Shown here piece by piece: positions 1 to 11,200 of a DNA stretch of 64,000 bases. This DNA is from Phaeosaccion multiseriatum (taxonomy: Eukaryota > Ochrophyta, other classes), in assembly GCA_965112735.1 (NCBI GenBank), contig OZ218952.1, positions 5,456,001-5,520,000 on the forward strand. The letters run 5' to 3'. Under the pieces are notes generated by a model, which saw nothing but the letters and a program-made list of their open reading frames with translations, had not been told where the DNA came from and did not search any database. The position numbers were made by a program, and so were the translations under genes. Every line of letters starts with the position of its first letter. The stretch's first letter is position 1.

Positions 1-1003
1 ACGCATTTGTTGTGGGGAGGCAGCAGCCTCCCGCCCCTCCTCCCTCCCCTGCCTGCCTGCCTCTGCAGTCAGTAACCATCTCGCCCTCCGATGTCAGAGG
101 TGGCCTCTGCCGGTGTGCCACAGAGACGTGGCTCGCTCCACTCTGTGCCACTCTGTGGCACTCTGTGGGGTTGACTGGCATGGCCTCGACGAAAAGAAAC
201 AAGACATGCTTGAGTGCTTGGCGCCAACCCCTTTCTTCTTGACTTCGAGGGGTCGTCCCCGGCTCCACACTGGACGTGATGTTGATCTACTCTTTGCCAA
301 GTCGTCGGTATGCGGGGCGGGCTATACCGCGACACAATCGCTCTGCTCACAGCCCGGAGAGGGGGAGAGAGGGATGCATCCCTATCTACTGCAATGTGGC
401 CGATGTCAGCAGTAGACGGAGCCTAGACCTGGAGGGAGACATGCATAGATGTACGTACGATGGTGACCAGTGTGCGGGAGGGAAGTGTGCAGGGGAAAGG
501 AGTGAAAAAGGCCATGCGCAGAAACGCGAACGACTTCCCGGCCGCATGAAGCTGTGCGAAGTTTGAGGAGGGTGTGTTGGACCATGTGACACACACGTAG
601 GCGCGCTCCCAACCGGGAAGCGCCCCACATCTCCACGTGTAGGGCGTGCCTTGTGACCCCGAGTGCCCCTGCCTGCGTGCAGAGAGACAGGCGACAATGC
701 GCGAAAGGGTTCCCGGTGTTAAATTTTGGGGTCTACACATTTGGGTATGGGTGTATCAGAGCATGAGAAAGACACCTAGGCGCTCTCCTAAATGATTTTT
801 GCCCCCAGCGCTTTCTGAAGAGGAGGTATGCAGGTCTGCACACTTTGGAACACGGAAACCAACATGGCCAAACGGTTTCGTGCGACGGTGTTCCCGGTGT
901 TTGTAACGTCTGGGCATTGGACATTTGGGTGATTAGACCCTCGACCCCTGACACGCTATCGCCCACTTTCTTGATAGCGCGCTGGCTGGCGCCGGCTCAG
1001 GGG
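1..1003. other. Intergenic stretch with no recognised gene
   Basis: Open frames exist on both strands but none shows a recognisable domain or a convincing exon with splice sites. A short sequence around 710-748 (TTCCCGGTGTT ... ACATTTGGGT) recurs in diverged form near 890-935. The last six bases, CAGGGG at 998-1003, are the left target duplication of the element that follows. Confidence 0.5.
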
Positions 1004-1990
1004 TCGGCTCCAGACTGGCCTAGAAGCCTAGGCCTAGAGACGAAATTCGGCCGGCCTAGGGGGGCCGCAGGTCCCCGGCCTAGGCCTAGAGGGGGCCGCA
1101 GGTCCCCGGCCTAGGCCTATTTTTGGCGCAGCCCCCCCGGCCTAGCTAGGCCTATCGACCCTGGACAAGATTACGGTGTGCGCCGGCCGTAACCAGTAAT
1201 CAGCCCCCGGCCGGCGCAAAATCAGTAATCAGGCCGGCTGGTCACCGGCTGTAAGCAACCAGACCGGCTGGCGCCGGTCATAATCAGTAATCAGGCCGGC
1301 TGCGCCGGCCGTAATCAGAATCAGATGATCTTGTCCAGGGTTGACTCCCTCCCTCCCTCCCTCCCTCCCTCCCTCCCTCCCTCCTTCCCTCCCTCCCTCC
1401 CTCCCTCCGTCCCTCCCTCCTTCCCTCCCTCCCTCCTTCCCTCCCTCCCTCCTTCCCTCCCTCCCTCCCTCCCTCCCTCCCTCCCTCCCTCCCTCCCTCC
1501 CTCCCTCCCTCCCTCCCTCCCTCCCTCCCTCCCTCCCTCCCTCCCTCCCTCCCTCCCTCCCTCCCTCCCTCCCTCCCTCCCTCCCTCCCTCCCTCCCTCC
1601 CTCCCTCCCTCCCTCCCTCCCTCCCTCCCTCCCTCCCTCCCTCGCTCCCTCCCTCCCTCCCTCGCTCCCTCCCTCCCTCCCTCCCTCCCTCCCTCCCTTC
1701 GACCCTGGACAAGATTACGGTGTACGCCGGCCGTAATCAGTAATCAGCCCCCGGCTGGCGCATAATCAGTACTCAGGCCGGCTGGCGCCGGTCATAATCA
1801 GTAATCAGGCCGGCTGCGCCGGCCGTAATTACTAATCAGATAGGTCGAGGCCTAGGCCTAGAACCGCCGGCCTAGGGAGAAAAAATGGCCGGCCTAGAGC
1901 GGCCAACGGCCGCCGGCCTAGGCCTAGAGCGGGCGTAGGCCGCTCGGCCTAGGGCCTAGAGCATAGGCTTGTAGGCCAGTCTGGAGCCGA
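1004..1990. mobile_element. Non-autonomous TIR element with CCCT microsatellite, copy 1
   Basis: The element starts with TCGGCTCCAGACTGGCCTA and ends with the reverse complement (TAGGCCAGTCTGGAGCCGA ending at 1990). It is flanked by a 6-bp direct repeat CAGGGG (998-1003 and 1991-1996), as expected of a target-site duplication. Inside are GGCCTAGG-rich stretches near each end, blocks built from GCCGGC and ATTACTGATTA, nested inverted repeats beginning TCGACCCTGGACAAGAT (1155, 1699, reverse near 1327-1344), and a CCCT tract. No transposase frame is present, so it must be mobilised in trans, if at all. A second copy lies in opposite orientation at 20585-22029. The family is not one I recognise. 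Confidence 0.8.
1346..1697. repeat. (CCCT)n microsatellite inside the TIR element
   Basis: About 350 bp of the CCCT tetranucleotide with a few CCTT, CCGT and CTCG interruptions. It gives long artefactual frames of Pro-Pro-Ser-Leu on one strand and Gly-Gly-Arg-Glu on the other, which are not genes. Confidence 0.95.
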
Positions 1991-2301
1991 CAGGGGCACG
2001 CACACGCCTTGTTCCTCCTTGACTTACGCGGATTTATTGAATTATTGACTTACGATGTGGCGAGACATTTTTTTTCTCCTCCTCTTCTCAGCCCCCTCTC
2101 TCTCCGTGCAGCAGCAGCTTGCTCTCCTCTTTGTAGTGGATGTACCTGTGCTTCTGGCTGTCTCCACTTCTTTTGCTTGCATTCACCATTAGCGCGTCTC
2201 GGAGCAGTGCTTTGGCATTTGGTCTCCTGCGATCAGCAATCGGCGTGAGGAGAAGCAGCAACGCCTTGACAGCAACAGCGGGAGGAGGAGGAGGAGGGAA
2301 A
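1991..2301 (+). promoter_or_regulatory. Presumed promoter and 5' leader of ITPA
   Basis: This interval holds pyrimidine-rich sequence (around 2070-2110) and a GGA run just before the start codon at 2302. No TATA box or other named motif is convincing. The role is inferred only from position. Confidence 0.35.
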
Positions 2302-4113
2302 ATGGCTGCGCCAAAGACTGTAACGTTTGTGACGGGCAACGAGAACAAGGCACGAGAGGTTGCACAAATCATGGCAGCAGAGAAAGACGTAAGTCCATGC
2401 GAGCCGCGAAGGCCAATGTCTCAGTAAACCCGCCCAATGGTCGCTCCTTCGTCCCTCACTCCGCGCCACTGCTACCTCATGCCAGGTCATCACCATAGAC
2501 AGAGTCGATCTCGACCTCAAGGAGCTGCAGGAGGCACCCGAGGTGATCGCCTCCGAGAAATGCCGCGAAGCCTTCTCGCATGTCAAGGCGCCCGTACTGG
2601 TGGAGGACACCTCGCTGCACTTCAACGGCCTGGGAGGTGTGTGTCTATGTGTGTATGTATGTGTGTATATGTGTGTTTGTGTGGTTGAAAAGATGCAAGC
2701 AAGTGCATTGCGAGGGTCGCAGAAGGGGCTTTGCGGCTTGGCCTTTGACCTGCGCTGCTGCTGTATCACCAACTGCTGCTGCTGCCGTGGTGCGGGATCT
2801 TGAAGCACAATAAAAGACTACTGGCGGGGTTGCGGGGGGCTCTCCGCCTGACACAGGGACACGGACTGAGTGAGTGAGACCCCACACGCTGCGTCCCCGT
2901 CGCCTCGGCTTCTCTTTACTCGAGAGTGAAAGCCCTACCTAACGCGACCCTGTGTTGTGTGTTGTGTGGGTAGATGGCACCACCCCACGTCCCCAATCCC
3001 CAGCTCAGTCAGTCACCTCCTCCTGCCCCCCCTGCAACAAACTAAACACCGTCCACTGCCGTCCCCCCCCCCTGCAACAACCACAACAGGCATGCCCGGC
3101 CCTTACGTCAAAGCCTTCATGAAGGGGGTGGGCGCAGCTGGGTTGGAGCAGATGCTGACAGGCTTTGAAGACAAGTCGGCATACGCTCAGACCACTCTGG
3201 CTTTCTGGGACGGACAAGGTAGGTGGGGCGGGCTGACTGACTGACTGACTGACTGACTGATTGAGTTGCCTGACTGACTGACTGATTAAGTTGACTGACT
3301 GACTGACTGACTGACTGACTAATTGCTTGAGTTGACTGACTGATTGACTGGCTAACTGAACGGTCACCTGACTCCCTCAATTTCCCCTTCGGCACGTCCC
3401 CCACCCTTGTTGGCCTTACCACAGTGACCATGCTCGCTGTGACCGCCTCTCTCTCCCTCTTACCCACCCCCGCACATCTGACCTCTGGACCCTTTCCCTC
3501 ACCACCTCACCCCACCCCATCCCGCTTGCTCTACTTCTCCTGCTTGTCTGCTGCGCTGCTCCCCCCCCCCCTTCCCTCCCTGGGCCTCAGGCGCCGAGCC
3601 CCATCTGTTTGTCGGGTAGGTGTCAGATGGCACTGGAAGAGAGCGTCCAACTGACTTACTTCCTTGCTTGCTCTCCGCTGCATTGTACGCACGCATGCAG
3701 CGCGCACGTCACTGCTCTATCTACCCATATACCCCTCTTGTCTGTACCCTCCCTTCTCTGTGAAGCCACACCCCCCCTGTCCGTCTCTCTCTCTCTGTCG
3801 GCTCGGGCATGCTTTGGCTGCCGATGTGCTGCTGCTGCTGCTGCTGCTGTATCACCACCTGCTCACTCCTCCTCTCTCCCTTGCTTGTGACACCCACCGA
3901 TGCCTCGAGCACAGGCAGACCAAAGGCACCATCGTCAAACCCCGAGGGACAAGCTTTGGGTGGGACCCCATCTTCCAACCTCTGGAGGGGGGCGGGCAAT
4001 TGACCTATGCGGAGATGTCGGCGGAGGAGAAGAATGGCCTGAGCCACAGATACAAGGCATTTAAGGCATTTAAAGACTTCGTCAGAGGGGGTGGTGCCCA
4101 AAACGAGACATAG
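2302..4113 (+). CDS. ITPA: Inosine triphosphate pyrophosphatase (ITPA / HAM1 family)
   Basis: Hydrolyses ITP, XTP and their deoxy forms to monophosphates plus pyrophosphate, cleaning the nucleotide pool; normally cytosolic. Exons 2302-2388, 2486-2636, 3090-3218, 3591-3615 and 3915-4113 join in frame to 196 aa, close to the usual length (human about 194). Seen motifs: [10 protein letters not shown] near the N terminus (substrate-binding loop), [17 protein letters not shown] in the middle (catalytic acidic residues), SFGWDPIF and [11 protein letters not shown] near the C terminus. The fourth exon is only 25 nt. Introns carry GT, CTGA and CTG microsatellites. The start was chosen because the first ATG leads straight into the conserved TGNxxK motif. 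It converges on the helicase gene, with 311 bp between stop codons. Identity is secure; exon edges are by inspection. Confidence 0.93.
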
Positions 4114-4362
4114 CACATAGAGTTAAGAACAGTATTTATATATTTATACCTAGTGGTGTTACACCTCTGGGCGAGTTGGATGTGTGGATGGTCACAGGCA
4201 CATCCTTTCGAAGGGAACGGTCTTCCGTGTTTCACCCTTCACATTTCTTCTTTAGTAAGGGCAGGGCAAGAGAAGAAGAAGAGAAGAGGATATTGGGAGT
4301 ACACGGAGTGCCCATGCGCTCACTTTCCAAACCATCGGTCACTCTCCACCCTCCCATGCCGC

Positions 4363-4400
<38 letters not shown>

Positions 4401-4424
4401 TCTTTCCGTTCACCTTCCAGCTTG
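4114..4424. other. Intergenic space between convergent ITPA and helicase genes
   Basis: Short spacer containing both 3' ends. A T/A-rich stretch (about 4126-4150) just after the ITPA stop may hold its polyadenylation signal. A (CT)n run lies at about 4367-4400, just past the helicase stop. No gene seen. Confidence 0.5.
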
Positions 4425-5229
4425 CTACTGGCCATCCTCTTTGCTCTTCTCCTCCTCCTCCTCCTCCTCCTCCTCCTCCACCACCACCTCCTCCTCCACC
4501 TCCTCCACCACCACCTCCTCTCCTCCTCCCTGTCCACTACCATCCTCACTGTTGTCGCCGCCCTCCGCATCAATCACCTCCTCCTCCTCCTCCTCATCTG
4601 CACAGCCATCGTCAGATTCTCCGCCTCTCCCCTCCACCTCCTCCTCCTCCTGGTGCTGCTGCTGTTCTCCCTCCTCCTCCTCCTCATCCTCCTCCTCCTC
4701 CTCCTCCTCCTCCTCCTCCTCCTCCTCCTCCTCCTCCTCCTCCTCCTCCTCCTCCTCACCATCATCATCCTCGTCCTCTTCCTCATCCTCATACACAACG
4801 TCCTCTGCCCGTGTGATGCCCGGCAAGTCTATGCCCTCCATGAGGTAAGTGGTGTCGTCGGACACAGGGTAACGGTCCAGAAGGCTCTCCGCCATACGGG
4901 CCCTGTGGGTGCGTGGTAGAGGTGTATGGGTAGGAGTATGGAGGCGCATGGACACAATGTAGGAGGAGAGAATATTTAAGAGGTGTATGGGTAGGAGTAT
5001 AGATGAGTGTGCGTGTGTGTGTGTGCGTGCGCATGTATGGATGCATGTGTGTGTGCGTGTGTGTCTTACTTGGTCTTGAGGGCCCCGTCCACTCCAGGCA
5101 GGGCGGGGATTTGTCTCAAAAGCTCCATGGAGCGGCGGATGAGGCGACAGATGTCTCCTGCAGAGAGGAGGTGGAGAGGGGAGGGGGGCATTAGAGAAGG
5201 GGGCACTCACAACCCACACCACACTACCA

Positions 5230-5264
<35 letters not shown>

Positions 5265-8200
5265 ATAATATGTATATGACACGTGTGCGTAACATTACGT
5301 ACCCTCATCCATAGAGGTGGAGGCCGTGAGCTCTTGCCAATCGCAGCCCTGTGCCCAGGACTCGACGATGCCGCTGAGAGTCGTGTCTTGTCGGATCGAC
5401 TGGTCCACGCCAGTTGTGAGCTGTGGAGGAGGGAGGGAGCGAGCGAGGGAGGGAGGGAGGGGAGGGAGGGAGGGAGGGGAGGGAGGGAGGGAGGGGAGGG
5501 GGTTGGGGGTGGAGACAAGTACGCGACTGAGAATGGCAGGCTCGCAGCAGCAGCAGCAGCAGCAGCAGTCGGTAGCAGTCGGTAGCATAGCAGCAACAGC
5601 GTCCACTTGGCCGCCGCACCACCGCCACCACCCACCAACTAACCACGCACCCCCAACCACACGTACCTGCTTCTCCAATAACTCTCCGGCCAAGTCGGCG
5701 AGCTCCAACGCGCAGTCCACCACCTCCTCCGAAGGGCCAAACTCCACAAACGTGTCCGAGCGCAGATATTCAAGCTGCAAGGCCGGGATAAAGGCCGCCA
5801 GCCCTACCGCCGTCATGCTCTTGAGGGTAGTGGATTGGGTGAGGAGGAGGGAGATCCAGAGCTCGTTGTCGTGGTTGACAGCACCCACGAGCTTGCCAAA
5901 GTCGGTGGGGGCGTTGTCCTCGTCCAGGGCGCCGTAGTGCCGGAGGACTCTGTGGTTGGGGTTGGTTGGTGGTGCGTGGTTGTTGTTTAGTTGTTTGGTT
6001 GTGGTTGTGGTTGTGGTTGTGGTTGATGTGGTTGGTTTTGACGCATTCATTGGGACGCTCACCCGGCGAAACCAGGCACTCACTCAATCACGCTCTCTCT
6101 AACTTCACTCACCCACTCACTCACTTACTCACTCACTCACTCACTCACTCACTCATTCCCTCACTCACTCACTCACTCACTCACGCCCTCACTCACTCAC
6201 TCACTCACTCACTCACTCTCTCACTCACTCCCTCACCCCCTCCCTCCCTCACTCACTCACTCACTCACTCACTCACTCACTCACTCACTCACTGACACCA
6301 GGCACTGACTCACTGACACTAGGCATTGACTGAAAGACCGACACGAGGCCATCCTCACTGACTTACTAACTCACTGACACCAGACACTCACTTGCACAGC
6401 GCGAGAAAGTCTTGCCACACCGGCTGCGCTCCGCTCCGTCCCCTCTCCGTCTTGCGCGCTTTGCGAACCTGATCCTCCAATTGCAGGACATCCTTAACGA
6501 GGGAGAGGGTGTCCGAGGCAGCGGCGGGGCTCGTGTGGAGGGGGTGCAGCTTCATTTGCTCCTGCACGCGGCCGATGACGGCGCGCTGTCGCATGATGTG
6601 GCCTTGATGTGGTTGGGTTGGGATGGTAGGATTGTTGGATGTTTTTGGGGTTGGTTGGGTTGGTTGGATGGTTGCTAGGTTGGTTGGATTGGTTGGATGG
6701 TTGGTTGTTTGTGCGCAACGGGGAGGGACTAGTACCTATCTCTTTATTGTACTGGGCAACCACGGTCTACTAATCTGAAACTCAAACCCAAACTCAGGAT
6801 CAAAACTCGAAGTCAAACTGCACACGTGCCCCTCACCTGGCGGCTCCAATGGTTCCATGAGCTTGATGTTGGCAGCAGCTTCTTCGAGGGGCACTGTGAC
6901 GGTGGAGCCCCACAGGGCCTTGTCGGCTTCAGTGGGGGCCAGCAGGGGGGTGCTCGTGCCGCGGGGCAGGGGGGTGTCTGCCTTAGGCCAAGGGGACTGG
7001 AGGGAGGAGGTGGAGGAGGAGGAGGAGGAGGAGGAGGCGGAGGAGGAGGAGGAGGAGGAGGAGGAGGAGGAAGAGGAGGAGGAGGAGGAGGAGGAGGAGG
7101 AGGAGGAGGAGGAGGAGGAGGAGGAGGAGGAGGAGGAGGAGGAGGAGGAGGAGGAGGAGGAGGAGGAGGAGGAGGAGGAGGAGGAGGAGGAGGGGGAGGA
7201 GGAGGAGATGAGCAGAAGCGCGTCTCATAACACACACACATCACTACCGAGGTGTGCGCCATTCCACTGCCATCCACGCCATGACCTACCGAGGGGTGGA
7301 CCATGGCGTTGAGCGCCACTGCAACCTCCGGGGACAGCCCTGCCGAGGGTTCTGTGTCTAGGCTTTCCACTTGCTCGGCACACACAGCAAGCACTTGGCC
7401 GCCGCTGGCGTTACAGAAGGATGTGGGTGGGGAATAGGGGGTGAAGGCGGGTTAGAGGGAGGGGGTTTGGGACAAGTGTGGGTTGGTGGGGGGGTAAGGC
7501 GGAGGAGAGGAGCGAGGGAGGGAGGGAGGGAGGAGGGAGAAGGAGAGAGGCAGCTAGAGACAAAGTGGAGAGGACGAGAGAGGGAGATGAACACAGAGGG
7601 AGGGAGAGAGCAAGCCACAGAGATAAGACAGACCACACAGAGACAGAGAGAGGACACAGACAGACAGAGAGAGACAGAGAGAGAGACAGACAAACAGATA
7701 AACAGATAAAAAAACAAGACAGACAGAGAGAGACACGAGTTGCCTGTACCTGGTGAGCACGATGACCCTCGCAGGCCCCCCGTCGAAGGCATCCTCATCC
7801 TCATCCTCCACATCGTAATCCCCGATCACAGCGCCGCTCTCTCCCGTGCGTAGCAGCACGCCTATACATGGCCCGACAGTGCAAGGGCAAAGGCGAGAGA
7901 AAGAGAGAGAGAGAGCAAAGGGGTGAGAAGGGACAAAGGACATCCGCTGCCCTCACTGAGAAGGGACAGAATGGAACGGGATGGGACAGGACATTTCGCT
8001 GTCCTCACCTGAGCCGAGTCGGCTCATGGGCAGCACTGTCTCGGTCACTTCAGTCTGCACTTCCGTATCCTGTGGGGGCATGAGGGAGGTATATGGGCAG
8101 ACAGACAGAGTGTGAGTGTGTGAGAGAGTGTGAGATGCGTCGACATGGCGAGTCGAGTACGTCGACATGTAGTGTCGAGGAAGTGCCGTACCTGGGCCAA

Positions 8201-11200
8201 GAGGAAGTCTTCGATGCGCTCCTCTGCCTGCAGGCGCTCGTGCAGCTTGAGGTACAGCTTGGCCTGTTGGTTGTTCGGGCAGTGGAGGTGAGATGGGGGT
8301 CAGGATTCAGGGCGTATGAAGTCAGTTGATAGGGATAGCTTCGTGAGAGAGAGAGAAGGAGAGAGAGTGCTCTGTCTCTGACTCTCCCCCTGCCCTCCCC
8401 TCCCTTCCCTCCCCTCGCCATCTGTGACTCACATCGTTGAGGCTGATCTCTCCAAGCTGCTCCTGAATGCTCTCCAATCGCTTCTCTGCTGCGAGGCCCA
8501 TCTCAGCCACCGGGCTGGACCTATCGCATCCATCCACAGCAGTTGGTGATACAGCAACACACAAGCACAGCAGTTGGTGATACAGCATCACACACAACGC
8601 AAGCACATCCAATGGGTGATACAGCACCAAACACACCCCCGAGTTGAGTCGAGTCATGCGAGAGAGGCAACCCACAAACAGAGACCACTTCAGCCCCGTA
8701 TTCCATTCACTTTTGACTCTCTGTAGATGGAGCTCTCACACACGTGAAACATTCCTACCCTCTTCATCACGTTTGACTCTGCAGTTAGAGCGTGACCACA
8801 CCCTCCCCTTCCCTCCCACTACTCACTTCTTGCTCTGTAGGTAGTTTCCAAAGGACTTCTCTACGAATTCCTTGGCCTCTGTGAGCGTGCGCGTGGCCAA
8901 CACATTGACTGCCATCCCGTAGGACGTCTTGAACTTGCTGCCGATGGAGTCCACAGGAGAGAGGAGGAGGCGATGCGCATCCACCACGTCCTCAAAGCGA
9001 CTTAGGACAAGAGCAAAGCACAAGCACAAGCAAAAGCACAAGCAAGAGAAACGCACAGCCCGGTAGGGTGCAGTGCGGTCAAATGGTGACATACACGTAA
9101 CACATGGATACATACAAAAGAGGGGTATATATATACACACACATGGTCGAAGGAAGATACACACACAGAGACAAACACACATGGAAACCCCCTCTCATCC
9201 ACTGCCATCTCCCCATCCCCCCTCCCTCCCTCCCTCCCGTACCTCCTCATAATGACGACGGAACCCTGAGTGTCCATGCCTCTTCTGCCCGCCCTGCCCG
9301 CCATCTGTAGCAGCTGCGACGGGGCCAGCTTCTGCACACCCTCTGTGTGGAGCATGCGGAGGCATATCAAGGCATACGGTATGCGCAAGAGAGAGAAAAG
9401 AGTAGAGGTACACGGAAGCATATGGGTATGGGCAAGAGAGAAAGCGTCAAGTAAGTCAAGAGAGTCAAGCGAAGGACGTGACCTCCCTCCCTAGCTATAC
9501 CCTAACTAACACGTGAAGAAGCTCGTTTAGTAAGCGTACTTAAGCCTAATTACGTACTATCACGTACCGGGGCCGGCCTTCTTGGAGAGGACGGAAATGA
9601 CGGTGGTCCTTGCAGGCATGTTAACCCCTGCTGCAAGCGTCTCTGTGGCGAACACCACCTTTGGCATTTGACGCGTAGATGGCAGCAGATGGGCAGCGAC
9701 GTACACACACACACAGCGCAGGGTAGGGCAGTGGGGGGTAGAGCGAAGGGGATGCCCGGGAGGAGGCCAGGGAGAATGCCACAAGGCAATGAGGGGGTGG
9801 GGGGGTGGGGGGGTGGAAGGTGGAGGGGGGAGGGGAGAGAGGAGAGGGGAGAGGGGAGGGGAGGGGAGAGGGGAGGGGAGAGGGGAGGGCAGAGGGGAGG
9901 GGAGCATACATAAAATTGATAGGGTGAGAGGAGGGGAAGAGACAAGAAAGGGTCATCGCTGTCAAACACACACACAAACTCTCTCTCTCACACACACAGA
10001 CACACATTCTTTATCTTTTCTCTCTCTCTTACACATTTCTTCTTCTACTTGCTCTCTCTCTCGCACACACTGACTCACTCACTCACTCACTCACTCTCTC
10101 ACTCACTCCCTCACTCCCTCACTCACTCACTCCCTCACTCACACACACTCACTCACTCACTCCCTCACTCACTCACTCACTCACACACTCACTCACCTTG
10201 CAGAGTCCGTCCACGAAGAGCTCCTCCACGAGCGTCTTGTACACAGGGAGCATGCCTAAGTCAGTATGTCAGTAAGTGAGAAGTTAGGAAGTCAGCAAGT
10301 CAATAAGTCAGTCAGTGAGTCAGTCAGTCAGCGAGTGAGTGCAGGGAGCATGCCCAAGTCGTGAGCCAGTAAGTCAGTGAGTGAGAGAGAGAGGGAGTGA
10401 AAAAGTTAATGAGTGAAGTGAGTTAGTGTGTGTGTAGTTGAGTGAGTGAGTGAGTGAGTGAGGGAGTGAGTGAGGGAGTGAGTGAATGACGGAGTGAGTG
10501 AGTGAGTGAGCATACCTGCGTGGTGCGTGGCGATGCCCATCAGCAGCTTGTCCATCCGGTCCTACGGCAACAGATGGATAAATCCGCAGATGGATGGCAG
10601 CAGATGGATGATGAAAGCAGGCGTTGCAGGGCGGGGTAGGGTAGGGCAGGGGTCAGAAGCGGTTGGTTGGCGGCGTCTCTCGCCCTTTCTCTCTCTCTCT
10701 CTCTCTCTCTCCCTCGTCTCTGGCTCTCCCTCACACACGCGCTCTCTCTCTGCTCTCTCTCGCGCGCTTTCTCCCTCTGCTCGCCCCCCTCATCCACACA
10801 CGTCCACCCCCCCTCCACATCCTGACCGACCCACACCCACAATCACACCCACACCCACACCCGCACCCACACCCCCCCTCACCTCATCCAATGTGATCTG
10901 CGGGTTTTCCTCTCGAAACACCTCTATTCTCCTATCCACTTCCTCCTCCTCCTCCGGTGTGAGTAGGTTGTTGCCCCCTCCATCGTCGGCAGTATCCTCT
11001 GCGGCTCGCTCACAGCCCACGCGGCTGAAGGGATGACAGCAGACGGCAGCACACCCGCGCAGAAGGGCAACACAGGAAGGGAGGAAGGGAGGAAGGGCTG
11101 GCTTACTGTGCCTGCCCATATGCTTCTACCTTGCCCTGCCCATACAACTCCATCCCCTTACCTGAAGATGAAAACGATGGCCGGAAGCATATCCTTCCTT

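Noticed and set aside
1325-1765. Pro-Ser-Leu-rich frames on the plus strand
   Set aside because: Product of the CCCT microsatellite; no start context, no domain.
6857-7312. Poly-Glu / poly-Gly frames on the plus strand
   Set aside because: GGA microsatellite in a helicase intron; surrounding helicase exons read on the minus strand.
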